A DNA stretch of 46,793 nt from JBBSGA01 sp038254585 (GCA_038254585.1 JBBSGA010000005.1:1-46793), one strand, 5' to 3'. Shown: positions 17,754 through 25,753, counted from the first letter of the stretch. Notes: generated by a model from the letters alone, not told the origin. Translations and numbers: made by a program.

Positions 17754-18101
17754 CTACATAAGCTTTCCGAGCGGCCCAAGATCGAGCGCCAGATCTTGAT
17801 CGCCCAACCCGAATTGCTCTTTCAAGACCCCGATCTGCTCTTCCAGCTGCATCAAGGCGAGGCCCATGCGCTCGATCTCGACCTCGGTGAGGGTGCCGCC
17901 CTCCATCCTACGGATCGCCTGGCGCTCCAGCAGCCGGCGGATGAATTCGACCAGTGTCAGCACCAGCTTGGCCAGCCCCTGCTGAACCTCGCCGGGCTGC
18001 AGGTCGATGCGCGCAGGAAGCATGCCGCGCATCTCCTGGAGCTGGGCTTGAAGGACTGCCAGCTCCTCGTCCAGTGGCTGCGCCTCACAACGCTCGGCCA
18101 T
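17754..18101 (-). CDS. gvpK: Gas-vesicle protein GvpK
   Basis: A 115-residue protein with the GvpK core: RIDLQPGEVQQGLAKLVLTL, then VEFIRRLLERQAIRRMEGG and LTEVEIERMGLALMQLEEQI. GvpK is a conserved accessory protein required for vesicle formation, largely helical. The ATG shares its first base with the last base of the preceding gvpF/L stop (TAATG), so the two are translationally coupled. The frame is open further upstream, but that part lies inside gvpF/L. Confidence 0.92.
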   Translation of the reverse strand: MAERCEAQPLDEELAVLQAQLQEMRGMLPARIDLQPGEVQQGLAKLVLTLVEFIRRLLERQAIRRMEGGTLTEVEIERMGLALMQLEEQIGVLKEQFGLGDQDLALDLGPLGKLM

Positions 18102-18871
18102 TAGCTCCTGCTGTCCGGTAGCTGAGACGCCAGCTCGACGCCTCCGCCGCGTGGCCGCTCCTCGCGTGCGCCTCTCGTCTCCGCTGTATCCAGTCCCGCT
18201 ACGAAGCTGTAGGGTGGCCACGGCGGGGCAATCTGCCACCTCGCGCCGGTCCCCGCCATTATCGCCGAGACCTGTGCGATCCCCCGCGAGAACTCCTCGC
18301 GGGGGAGAAGCGCGGCTACGCTCAGCAGGAAACTATGCTCTTCGATCAAGATGGCATCCGCTATACCGCCCAAGTCGTCACGCAGCCGGTCTCGAAGCGC
18401 GGCGAGATACTCGCTCATCCTCCTCCCGCTCAGAAGCTCCACCTGCCTTCGTCGCAGGTAGTCGGTTCCGGGGCCAATGCCAGGCGGTATCGCCTCTTCG
18501 TCGACTTTCGGAGTGGCGATCGGGAACACAGCCCGCATGCTCAATTCTACACGACCGTGCAGACGCCGGAGCTCACCATTCCAGTGCACAGCATGCTGCG
18601 CAAGTAAGGCCATGCAGTCCTCGCGGCCGGGTAGCATTGTACCGTACCGGAGCGGAACGCACACCCCAAGGTCGAGTACTGCTCGGTTGACCATGTCGTG
18701 GCGCTCAAGATCGCCGCGTCGGACCGGCGAGGGCAGACGCTCGACTTCGCCGATCACGGCAGCTACCGCGCCCTGCGTGATGGTGGCGACCGGCGTCCCA
18801 CCGAGGCCCGGCGGCAACCCCCGTCCCGTAGCAACAGCCGGATCCGTTAAGCTATAAAGGTAGATCCTCAT
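18101..18871 (-). CDS. gvpF/L: Gas-vesicle GvpF/GvpL-family protein (third paralogue)
   Basis: A 256-residue GvpF/L protein. The N-terminal strand MRIYLYSLTDP, the middle VCVPLRYGTMLPGREDCMAL and the C-terminal APPWPPYSFVAG are the family's landmarks; the PPWPPYSF block is the signature shared by all three copies here. GvpF/L proteins bind GvpA during assembly and may sit on the shell. It is coupled to gvpK by a TAATG overlap. The 79-base gap before it contains a GGGGACAGGG-type repeat. It is the most divergent of the three paralogues. Confidence 0.88.
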   Translation of the reverse strand: MRIYLYSLTDPAVATGRGLPPGLGGTPVATITQGAVAAVIGEVERLPSPVRRGDLERHDMVNRAVLDLGVCVPLRYGTMLPGREDCMALLAQHAVHWNGELRRLHGRVELSMRAVFPIATPKVDEEAIPPGIGPGTDYLRRRQVELLSGRRMSEYLAALRDRLRDDLGGIADAILIEEHSFLLSVAALLPREEFSRGIAQVSAIMAGTGARWQIAPPWPPYSFVAGLDTAETRGAREERPRGGGVELASQLPDSRS

Positions 18872-18904
18872 TGCATAAGGTTACAGGTGGTAGGCGACCA
18901 AATA

Positions 18905-18990
18905 GCTAACCTTGTCTCGTTCCCCGTCCCCCGTAACCTATAATCTATTCTATTCATTCCCCTGTCCCCTGTCCCCTGTCCTCTGCCCCC
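18905..18990. repeat. GGGGACAGGG-type short tandem repeat
   Basis: The plus strand shows CCCCTGT units in tandem (about 18,957-18,980) and a nearby variant CGTTCCCCGTCCCCCGTAACC (about 18,919-18,939). The tandem part also encodes the odd C-terminal RGQRTGDRGQGNE tail of the small Gvp protein. Related units recur at 39,135-39,236. Confidence 0.6.
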
Positions 18991-19171
18991 TGATCACCGC
19001 CTCGATTGTGCCCACAGAGGCGAGCACAACGTTCAAGCCAAGGTAGATCAGGTCGATGCCGGCCACGGAGATAGTCGCTTCTCCGGTGAGGACGACACCC
19101 TTATTCAGGACGTGGTCGACTAGGTCCAAGAGCGTGAGGTCGATCCGCTCGAGCTCCGTCTGCTCGTCCAT
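18950..19171 (-). CDS. Small GvpA-superfamily protein (GvpM/GvpS-like)
   Basis: A 73-residue minor gas-vesicle protein. Its core LLDLVDHVLNKGVVLTGEAT continues to ISVAGIDLIYLGLNVVLASV and belongs to the GvpA/J/M/S superfamily. The LNKGVV and IDLIYLGL wording is closer to GvpS/GvpM than to GvpA or GvpJ. The start at 19,171 overlaps the preceding gvpF/L stop (TAATG), implying coupled translation. The C-terminal RGQRTGDRGQGNE is encoded by a GGGGACA short tandem repeat and looks like a late addition. I cannot choose firmly between GvpM and GvpS. Confidence 0.82.
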   Translation of the reverse strand: MDEQTELERIDLTLLDLVDHVLNKGVVLTGEATISVAGIDLIYLGLNVVLASVGTIEAVIRGQRTGDRGQGNE

Positions 19172-20010
19172 TACCCTGTATCCTTCGAACGTATGGCTGT
19201 AAAGCTGTACGGTGGCCATGGACCTGTAACTTCGAAGTGATAGCCGAAAGGCTCATATTCGGCCACTAGAGCGCCAAGCGAGGCGTCGACGTCGGCGCGC
19301 CGCTGGCGCTCGAGGAGCAGTGCGAGCTTCAGAACCAGCCGCCCGCCCGGTATCCCTGCGCCACTGCTCGTCTCGCGTGCATCGGCACCGGCCAGAGGCT
19401 CCCGAATCGCCTTTTTCACGAGCGATGTGACTCGATCCGTAATCTCGTCGCCGAGACGCGAGGTGACGCGGACCCCCTCCTCACGTCGCACTACATCGAG
19501 CTGCTTTCTCAGAAGGTAGGCTTTTCCGGGCGCCGCGGTACGCAGGCCGCAGGCCGCCGCAGCCAGGGCCGGGCTTAGCTGCTCAAGCTGTTGTTCGAAG
19601 CGCCGGCTCTCCTGATAGACCTTGAGAGTCCATTCCTCGGCTCCCTCCAGCTGCTTCAACACCGCCGCAAACTCCTGTGTCCGTGAGGTAAGTAAGTCGC
19701 GGATCGCCTGGGGGTTGCGGTAGAGCGTGGCAAACGGGAGCGGTAGCAGCGCCGGTGCCGCCGTGTGAATAGCCGCGAGAACCTCCTGATGGCGGGTGGC
19801 GCGCGGTGCGAGCCACTGCATATCTCGCACATGCAGATCTAGCGCGTCACGATTCCATGATGCCTCGTCCACCCTGCTTAGCAGCGCCTCCAGCCCTCCT
19901 GCGGCGAGCCCCTCAACCGGTGCGTCGTCGATGCCCAGGACTCGTTTGACTTCGGCGGTGGGCCCTTCGCTGCAGGGTACGATCGCATACAGGTAGATCA
20001 GCTCTGGCAT
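19171..20010 (-). CDS. gvpF/L: Gas-vesicle GvpF/GvpL-family protein (second paralogue)
   Basis: A 279-residue GvpF/L protein. MPELIYLYAIVP opens the ferredoxin-like N-terminal domain, LPLPFATLYRNPQAIRDLL is the central landmark and TGPWPPYSFTAI the C-terminal one. A charged helical region (about 115-230) lies between. The ATG at 20,010 fits the family's usual beginning; the frame stays open for 28 more codons upstream but without homology-like sequence. Its stop overlaps the next gene. It lies 126 bases after the ArsA-like gene. Confidence 0.9.
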   Translation of the reverse strand: MPELIYLYAIVPCSEGPTAEVKRVLGIDDAPVEGLAAGGLEALLSRVDEASWNRDALDLHVRDMQWLAPRATRHQEVLAAIHTAAPALLPLPFATLYRNPQAIRDLLTSRTQEFAAVLKQLEGAEEWTLKVYQESRRFEQQLEQLSPALAAAACGLRTAAPGKAYLLRKQLDVVRREEGVRVTSRLGDEITDRVTSLVKKAIREPLAGADARETSSGAGIPGGRLVLKLALLLERQRRADVDASLGALVAEYEPFGYHFEVTGPWPPYSFTAIRSKDTG

Positions 20011-20136
20011 CTGCACATATCCATCCCTGCCCGTTCGTCGTCGCCTATCGCCGGTTATTGTACAACCTGCGCGCTCCTCGTCCGGCGGGTGCATCTAAGC
20101 CATGACGTCGGCCCGGCGAACCTGGACCCACGCCGA

Positions 20137-22065
20137 TCAACCTCTGCCGGCTGGCCGACCGTTTGATAGACCCGCCAGGGCATCCCGACCGGCGGGTGGA
20201 GCCGGCTGAAGTGGGACGTCGACGACGGGGTATGCGTAAAGCGCTCGGAGCCGATCCGCCTGGCGCGCCTCTTCGCCCGTCGAGGTCTGGCAGCGCCCGC
20301 AGGTACAGCTACGCCGCTTGTTAAGCACGATCATTTCTATTGGCATGCCCGCCGCGTCCAACGCGTCGATCAGCCGTTGGGTTTCCTCGATCACCATCTG
20401 CTCCGGCAGCGCAATAGGCACGAATGCACAGCGCTCGGGGTCGCGCAGCAGGGCTATGGTCGATTTCAGCCGCTTTGCCATCCCGAGCAGATCTTCTGCA
20501 AGCCCCTGGAGGCCGACGAGCTCCCGGTATTTCAGGCAGAGGCGCATAAGCATATGTACCCAGTCGAGAGCAAGCTCGGGCAGTGCCAGCAGCCGCAGAA
20601 AATGGCCGGTTGGCGCGCAGTCCACGACGATCGCTCGGTATCCGCCGTCGCGGTGGAGATCGTCAAGCACAAAGAAGCCGATGACCTCGTCGACGCCGGG
20701 CGGCAGAAGGTCGAGTACGTGGGCCAGATCTGTTGCTGTCTCGCGCCATCCGGGCAGTCCCGCGGCTGCTCCATTGTCCCTGGCCTCTGCCAGCGTCCTC
20801 TGCCAGCCGCTCCTGATCGCCTCCCATCGCTTTGCGGCGTCGACCTCCAACGCCCACAGGCCCGGAGCAACCTCCACGGCCTCGTCGCCGATTGGGCGCA
20901 TCCAGACGTCGCCGAGCGAGTGCGCGGGATCGAGCGAGATGAGCAGGATCGGGCCGCGCAGCGCTGCAAGCGCTAGTGCGTTAGCAGCGGCTAGCGTCGT
21001 CTTGCCGGCGCCACCTTTACCCATGAAAAATTGGAGCGGCTTCTCTACGAACGGTAGAGCTAGTGGGACGAGCGTGTCCGTGGCAGTGCAGGGCTTATCG
21101 CAGCCTGCCGGCGGATGCCATCGATGCTCCAGTATCGCGCCGAAACGCTCGAGCCGGCTCCGGCCTGAGACCGGGTGGCGCAGGTCTGGGGCGAAGTGAA
21201 TGGCGAGGGGGTCAGCCACCGTACGCAGTGTCTGTAGAAGCTCGGAGCCCTGGTTCGAGCTAGCCGGGCATCCTGCCTCCCAACGGTTGAGCACTACCGC
21301 GACGACGGCAAGCCCATCGTCGCGCAGCCACTGAAGGTAGCGGAGCGTCTCGGCCTGCACGACGGGCTCCCGCGCGCTCACCAAGATGGCTTGAGTATGT
21401 AGGGGATCCTGGAGCTTTGACCGGAGATCCTCCGCGTCGGCGTGGAGCTGCCAGAGCAGAGAGTCGACGTCGTCCGGGTGGTAGGCACCCGCCAGCCGTG
21501 CGACCAGGAACCGGTGGCGCTCCTGGAGCGCGTCAAGTAGCGCTGCGAACTTCGCGAACGCGTCCGGCATACGGAGCAGCCGCTCGGCATGCCCGGTTGG
21601 CGCCGTGTCGACGACGACGTAGTGCCAGCGTCGATCGGGCAGCAGCCGCATCACCTCCAGCAGCGCCGTGACCTCGTCGATACCGGGCAGTGGGAGCGCG
21701 AGCAGCGCCGAAATATCATCGCCATCGAGATAGGTCCCGCGGTCGAGTGCCATCTGCATCGTGGAACGGTGTTTGGATAGAAAGGTCTCGAGGCTATGCT
21801 TTGGATTGACTTGAATCGCCCACAGCCGATCTGCGACGGACGTCGGGTCGCCGGCGACGGAAACTCCGAAGCTATCCGCAAGCGAATGTGCCGGGTCGGT
21901 GGATATGACGAGGACGCTACTCCCAAGGCGCGCCGCGCGGGCAGCCAGCGCGCAGGCGATCGTGGTCTTCCCCACACCTCCTTTGCCGGCGATCAGGGTC
22001 AAGCGTGCCTGCAGTGTTAATCCTTCGATGGCGACATCCTTCCCCAAATGCGATGAGCCTCTCAC
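20137..22065 (-). CDS. Tandem ArsA/Get3-like ATPase within the gas-vesicle operon
   Basis: A 642-residue protein with two complete ArsA/Get3-type domains. Domain 1: P-loop AGKGGVGKTT (about 26-35), switch STDPAHSLADSFG and A-loop VVVDTAPTGHAERLL. Domain 2: P-loop GKGGAGKTT (about 348-356), SLDPAHSLGD and VVDCAPTGHFLRLL. Near residue 585 CTCGRC holds a CxxC pair like the zinc-binding one of Get3. Get3 hands tail-anchored membrane proteins to their receptor; ArsA drives arsenite export with ArsB. No ars gene is nearby. The GTG at 22,065 overlaps the gvpG stop (GTGA), so translation is coupled; a TTG at 22,047 is the alternative. Position and coupling suggest a role in handling the very hydrophobic Gvp proteins, which is inference. 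Confidence 0.9.
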   Translation of the reverse strand: MRGSSHLGKDVAIEGLTLQARLTLIAGKGGVGKTTIACALAARAARLGSSVLVISTDPAHSLADSFGVSVAGDPTSVADRLWAIQVNPKHSLETFLSKHRSTMQMALDRGTYLDGDDISALLALPLPGIDEVTALLEVMRLLPDRRWHYVVVDTAPTGHAERLLRMPDAFAKFAALLDALQERHRFLVARLAGAYHPDDVDSLLWQLHADAEDLRSKLQDPLHTQAILVSAREPVVQAETLRYLQWLRDDGLAVVAVVLNRWEAGCPASSNQGSELLQTLRTVADPLAIHFAPDLRHPVSGRSRLERFGAILEHRWHPPAGCDKPCTATDTLVPLALPFVEKPLQFFMGKGGAGKTTLAAANALALAALRGPILLISLDPAHSLGDVWMRPIGDEAVEVAPGLWALEVDAAKRWEAIRSGWQRTLAEARDNGAAAGLPGWRETATDLAHVLDLLPPGVDEVIGFFVLDDLHRDGGYRAIVVDCAPTGHFLRLLALPELALDWVHMLMRLCLKYRELVGLQGLAEDLLGMAKRLKSTIALLRDPERCAFVPIALPEQMVIEETQRLIDALDAAGMPIEMIVLNKRRSCTCGRCQTSTGEEARQADRLRALYAYPVVDVPLQPAPPAGRDALAGLSNGRPAGRG

Positions 22066-22322
22066 CTGTTCCGGCGCATTTGCTCCCGATACGCGCGTAC
22101 CGCCCGCATCTGGGCAAAGAGCTCCGCCTCCTGGGCGCTGTATGTCTCTTCGTCGATCTCCCCGAGCTCTAGCTCCATCTGCAGCTCCAGCAGCTCGGTC
22201 TTCAGGCTCGAGTCGTCCGTCAATTCGGCCTCGGCCGCGGTTTGCACCTGGCCCAGCACCCAACGCACGCCCGCAACCGGGAGCGTCACAGGGCCGAACA
22301 AGAGGTGCTTGAGCAGGCTCAT
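22062..22322 (-). CDS. gvpG: Gas-vesicle protein GvpG
   Basis: An 86-residue protein with the GvpG layout: a hydrophobic N-terminus LLKHLLFGPVTLPVAGVRWV followed by a charged helical region with LLELQMELELGEIDEETY. GvpG is an accessory protein that interacts with GvpF/L during nucleation of the vesicle. It begins 9 bases after the first gvpF/L stop, and its TGA overlaps the start of the ArsA-like ATPase. Confidence 0.9.
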   Translation of the reverse strand: MSLLKHLLFGPVTLPVAGVRWVLGQVQTAAEAELTDDSSLKTELLELQMELELGEIDEETYSAQEAELFAQMRAVRAYREQMRRNR

Positions 22323-22331
22323 GTACCTCTC

Positions 22332-23120
22332 CTATGCCTCGACGTCGCCGGGCTCTAGCTTCAGGCGCACGTTGACGAAGTTGTAGGGTGGCCAGGGCCC
22401 GGTATACCGGAAGGTCAGCTTGCCCTCGTAGCGCTGAGCGATCTCCTGAACCTGACGGTCGAAGGCGGCGGCGTTCTCCCGCTCGACAAGAAATGCGGCA
22501 TTGAGGATCATTTTGTCGCCGATCACCTTGTTTGCACGTGAAGCAATGGCGCTGTCACGTAGGGCATCGTAGATCTCGCGCACGTACGCCGCGGATTTTT
22601 CGCTCCGCGCCCGCTCGACCAGCCGGCCAAGCTGCATCCGAGCAAAGTAGGTCGAAGACTGCTGATTGTTGAGGATCTCTTGCTTGAGGCGGTAGATCTC
22701 CTCGTTCTCCTTCTCGATCTCCGCCATCACACGCTCAGTTTCCCAGTTCACCTTCAGTCCGAATTCGATCTTGTCGCGCATGCGATGCAAAACGTCGGTA
22801 AGCGCGTCATACGTATCTTTGAGAAACTCGACGATATCGTCCTCGGTCCGAAAGACACAGCCGAAGCTCATCGGAATTACGGTGAACTCGGTCATCGCTA
22901 CTTCCTGAACACGCTCATGGCATAGAGCATTCTCGCGGGTTGGATCGTAGACGACCAGCGGGGTATCACTCACGACCGCGGCCAGCTGTTGATAGTGGAT
23001 CGTGTAGACTTCGTCCTGCCGATTGCCAATGCCTATGCGGCCGAATGAGCGTTGAGTTTCACTCTCAATGATGCAGTATACATATTTGCCCTCTTCAGCC
23101 GGCGTCTGGGCGTCAGTCAT
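22332..23120 (-). CDS. gvpF/L: Gas-vesicle GvpF/GvpL-family protein (first paralogue, operon head)
   Basis: A 262-residue protein with the fullest GvpF pattern of the three: KYVYCIIESE at the N-terminus, FTVIPMSFGCVFRTEDDI in the centre, a long helical stretch (about 115-200) and FRYTGPWPPYNFVNVRLKLE near the end. In other bacteria GvpF binds GvpA monomers and keeps them soluble until assembly. It is the first gene of the cluster: a GGAG ribosome site sits 9 bases upstream and a good sigma-70 promoter ends about 40 bases upstream. Confidence 0.93.
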   Translation of the reverse strand: MTDAQTPAEEGKYVYCIIESETQRSFGRIGIGNRQDEVYTIHYQQLAAVVSDTPLVVYDPTRENALCHERVQEVAMTEFTVIPMSFGCVFRTEDDIVEFLKDTYDALTDVLHRMRDKIEFGLKVNWETERVMAEIEKENEEIYRLKQEILNNQQSSTYFARMQLGRLVERARSEKSAAYVREIYDALRDSAIASRANKVIGDKMILNAAFLVERENAAAFDRQVQEIAQRYEGKLTFRYTGPWPPYNFVNVRLKLEPGDVEA

Positions 23121-23159
23121 TTGGGTTCTCCGGTAAACCTATGACACCTTTATTCCGGC

Positions 23160-23188
23160 AGTATACGGGTCAGGAAATAACGCGTCAA
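23160..23188 (-). promoter_or_regulatory. Sigma-70-type promoter of the gas-vesicle operon
   Basis: On the minus strand TTGACG (23,188-23,183), a 17-base spacer and TATACT (23,165-23,160) match the consensus at five of six bases in each box with ideal spacing. The predicted start is near 23,153, leaving a leader of roughly 33 bases before gvpF/L. No further promoter of this quality is seen between here and 13,226, consistent with a long transcript. Confidence 0.7.
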
Positions 23189-23262
23189 CGAGAGTTAGGA
23201 TTAAAAACCGACGGCGAGAGCTTGAAACTCCCGCCGTTTGGAGCGCCTATGATGGGCCGGCG

Positions 23263-23487
23263 CTAGCAGTCGCCCTCGTTCAGACCGCTCTTCAAGATGA
23301 GCCCCGGCATGCGTTGCAGCGTCCCATCGCGGCACATCGTCCATACTCCCGTCGGGCGGCGACCACCGAGTGCGCGCCGCAGCCAGCCCGTGCGCCGCGG
23401 GTTGCGATCGCCGGTCGCCTGCCGGCCCGGCTCTCGATGAACACCAAACAATGTGCGGTCCATACCGTCGTTCCTCCGCTCGCTCAT
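23263..23487 (-). CDS. Small basic hypothetical protein
   Basis: Up to 74 residues, or 66 if translation starts at the second ATG (23,463, MDRTLFGVHREPG), which has GGAGG at good distance. The N-terminal half is rich in Arg and Gly. The C-terminal half GVWTMCRDGTLQRMPGLILK and SGLNEGDC looks like a small folded beta unit with two Cys. I do not recognise a family. It lies just upstream of the gas-vesicle promoter on the same strand. Confidence 0.5.
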   Translation of the reverse strand: MSERRNDGMDRTLFGVHREPGRQATGDRNPRRTGWLRRALGGRRPTGVWTMCRDGTLQRMPGLILKSGLNEGDC

Positions 23488-23672
23488 CGCTCAACCTCTT
23501 ACGACTAGAGCGTCACCCCTTCGACTACCGGCCCTGCTTGTACTTCTCCGCCGCGTCTCCATCGCATACTCCATGTCAGGAGTGTAGCAAAATGATGTGA
23601 CACGTAGAGCCACACAAATGAGGCGAATAGAACGGATGTTTCAGTAAGGCCTTGCCGCAAACAGAGCGGAGC

Positions 23673-24566
23673 CTACGGCGGTGGCGGCGCGATGACCCAG
23701 AGTGCTTGGGGCACACTGCGGAATATGAAGGGCGGCGCCATCTCCACCACCTCGCCGTCGAAGGCGATAGCGTACCGCCCGGCACCGGCGGCGCGTACCG
23801 TAATCGCAGCTAGCTCACGGTGGACCAGATTGTGCAGCCGGAAACTGCGCCGGAACGCCGACAGCACTACGTGTGTAATGTCGCTGCGCCGCCGCGCTCG
23901 CACTTCAAAGATATCCAGCTTTCCGGCGTCGAGCCGCGTCCGGTAGCGCGGCCTGAAGATGCCCAGGTGGTAGAAGTTATTTCCGACGAAGATCAGCCAG
24001 ATCCGAGATTGAGACCACTCGCCGCCCTCCTCGATCTCAATCGACAGCGGTTTGGCCTTGCGGATGAGCTGCCAGGTGGCGCTCACTAGGCGCAACGGCT
24101 TGGACAAGGCACGCGATGCGTGCTCCCGGAGCTCGACGAGCTCTGGGTAGAGGCCCAAACTGGCGTTATTGAGATAGTAGCGGTCGTTGACAGCGCCGAC
24201 GTCGACGCGGCGCGCTGTTCCCTGGGAAAGAAGATCGACGGCGGCGGGAAGATCGATCGGCACGCCCAGGTCGTGGGCGAAGTGATTGAAGGTCCCGAAC
24301 GGCAAAACGCCGAGACGGATGTCGGTACCGACCAGTGGTTGGGCGGCGGCGTTCAGGCTTCCATCACCGCCGGCTGCGGCGACGATCTGCGCACCGGCGG
24401 CACATGCCGCCTTTACTCGCGCGGTTAGATCCCCTCCAGCGCCGATCATCTCGACGTCGGCTTCAGGTAAGCGGGCTGCCAGTAGGCTGCGGAGATCGGC
24501 GACCGCCTGCGCATGTTTCGCCGTTCCTCCGGCCTCGTTGATCAAAACCGTGATCCGTTGGTTCAT
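23673..24566 (-). CDS. Diacylglycerol/sphingosine kinase-family lipid kinase
   Basis: A 297-residue protein of the DAGK catalytic superfamily (YegS/DgkB/LCB5 type), which phosphorylates a membrane lipid alcohol with ATP. The nucleotide-binding signature AAAGGDGSLN is at about 65-74, followed by LPFGTFNHFAHDLGVP (about 90-105). The C-terminal beta-sandwich ends in YAIAFDGEVVEM, where the conserved acidic residues lie. Its length is normal. It is divergent from the lipid-linked glycosyltransferase operon, which makes a role in lipid or cell-envelope chemistry plausible. Confidence 0.88.
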   Translation of the reverse strand: MNQRITVLINEAGGTAKHAQAVADLRSLLAARLPEADVEMIGAGGDLTARVKAACAAGAQIVAAAGGDGSLNAAAQPLVGTDIRLGVLPFGTFNHFAHDLGVPIDLPAAVDLLSQGTARRVDVGAVNDRYYLNNASLGLYPELVELREHASRALSKPLRLVSATWQLIRKAKPLSIEIEEGGEWSQSRIWLIFVGNNFYHLGIFRPRYRTRLDAGKLDIFEVRARRRSDITHVVLSAFRRSFRLHNLVHRELAAITVRAAGAGRYAIAFDGEVVEMAPPFIFRSVPQALWVIAPPPP

Positions 24567-24656
24567 GGTGTTCCTCGGGCTACCGCTGCTTCGCGCCGGT
24601 CTCAGCGCTCAGCGTTGGCCGTGCAAGCGTGTCCAATCCTATTCGGATGGTATCAG

Positions 24657-24686
24657 CTGAAAGAGCTGAGGTAAGTAAAGTATAAT
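24657..24686 (+). promoter_or_regulatory. Promoter of the glycosyltransferase operon
   Basis: CTGAAA, an 18-base spacer and a perfect TATAAT (24,681-24,686) lie directly upstream of the GTG start at 24,695. The expected transcription start (about 24,693) falls within two bases of the GTG, so the mRNA may be leaderless. Confidence 0.55.
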
Positions 24687-24694
24687 GGCCTACC

Positions 24695-25753
24695 GTGGGA
24701 GAAACATCACGTACATTATCTGTCGCCTCACCCGAATCTGTCGCCTCACCCGAGGCAAGACGAGCGCCGTCCACGCCGGTCGCAGCGTCGCCGCTGCTGC
24801 TGAGTGTCGTCATCCCGATTCTGAACGAAGAAGAAAACATTCCGGTGCTCTATGCACGCTTGACGGAGGAGCTCGAGAAGATCGGGGCCGGCTATGAGAT
24901 TATCGCGGTGGACGATGGCAGTCGCGACACAAGCTTCGCTCGCCTCCGCGAGCTGGCCTCTCATGACCCGCGCTTACGGGTTGTTCGCTTCCGCCGCAAC
25001 TTTGGCCAGACGGCTGCATTTGCCGCGGGCTTCGACCGGGCGCGCGGCGAGGTCATCATCACGATCGATGCCGATCTTCAGAACGACCCGACCGATATTC
25101 CACGCCTTCTAAAGAAGCTGAACGAAGGCTATGATGTCGTGAGCGGCTGGCGCGCACGGCGCCAGGAGCCCTTCTTTAGCCGGCGCCTTCCCTCGCTGCT
25201 TGCGAACCGCCTGATCTCGGTTGTCACCGGCCTACGGCTGCACGACTACGGCTGCTCGCTGAAGGCCTATCGACGCGAGATTGTGCAGGACTTGCAGCTC
25301 TATGGCGAGCTTCATCGTTTCATCCCCGCGATTGCGAGCTGGCAGGGTGTGACAGTCGCCGAAATGCCCGTCAATCATGCGCCCCGGCGCTTCGGCAAGT
25401 CCAAATACGGTATTGGCCGGACATCCCGCGTCGTGCTCGATCTGCTCACCGTGCGCTTCTTGCTAGGTTACGCGACACGGCCGATGCAGATCTTCGGTCT
25501 CTTCGGCCTCGTCTTCGGCGTTGCCGGTATGCTGATCCTCGGGTATCTCGGCTTCATCCGTATCGTCCTGCTACACCCCGTCGCGCAACGGCCGATCCTG
25601 CTCCTCGGGCTTCTCTTGACGATGCTGGCGATGCAGTTCCTGAGCATCGGTCTAATCGGGGAGATGATCGTCCGTGCTGCAACGGGCGGCCAGCAGCCGG
25701 CGACCTACCGTGTGCGCGAGGAAATCAACGCAGAGCCGCCGCGGGCGACGTGA
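24695..25753 (+). CDS. GT2 polyprenyl-phosphate glycosyltransferase (DPM1/GtrB-like)
   Basis: A 352-residue membrane-attached enzyme expected to move a sugar from a nucleotide sugar to polyprenyl phosphate. The GT-A fold shows LLLSVVIPILNEEENI (about 32-47), VDDGSRD (about 75), TIDADLQNDP (the DxD-type site, about 126) and GCSLKAYRR. Two C-terminal transmembrane helices follow (IFGLFGLVFGVAGMLILGYL, then LLGLLLTMLAMQFLSIGLIG). The GTG has no ribosome site but sits at the predicted transcription start. Residues 9-20 are a perfect duplicate SVASPE-SVASPE from two 18-base direct repeats. Its stop overlaps the next ATG (TGATG). Confidence 0.88.
   Translation: MGETSRTLSVASPESVASPEARRAPSTPVAASPLLLSVVIPILNEEENIPVLYARLTEELEKIGAGYEIIAVDDGSRDTSFARLRELASHDPRLRVVRFRRNFGQTAAFAAGFDRARGEVIITIDADLQNDPTDIPRLLKKLNEGYDVVSGWRARRQEPFFSRRLPSLLANRLISVVTGLRLHDYGCSLKAYRREIVQDLQLYGELHRFIPAIASWQGVTVAEMPVNHAPRRFGKSKYGIGRTSRVVLDLLTVRFLLGYATRPMQIFGLFGLVFGVAGMLILGYLGFIRIVLLHPVAQRPILLLGLLLTMLAMQFLSIGLIGEMIVRAATGGQQPATYRVREEINAEPPRAT
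24718..24753. repeat. Two perfect 18-base direct repeats
   Basis: ATCTGTCGCCTCACCCGA occurs twice in a row, in frame, near the start of the GT2 gene. It adds a second SVASPE to the unstructured N-terminus; a likely slippage duplication. Confidence 0.85.

Noticed and set aside
20137..22065. An arsenic-resistance operon around the ArsA-like gene
   Set aside because: No arsB, arsC, arsR or arsD is nearby; all neighbours are gas-vesicle genes.
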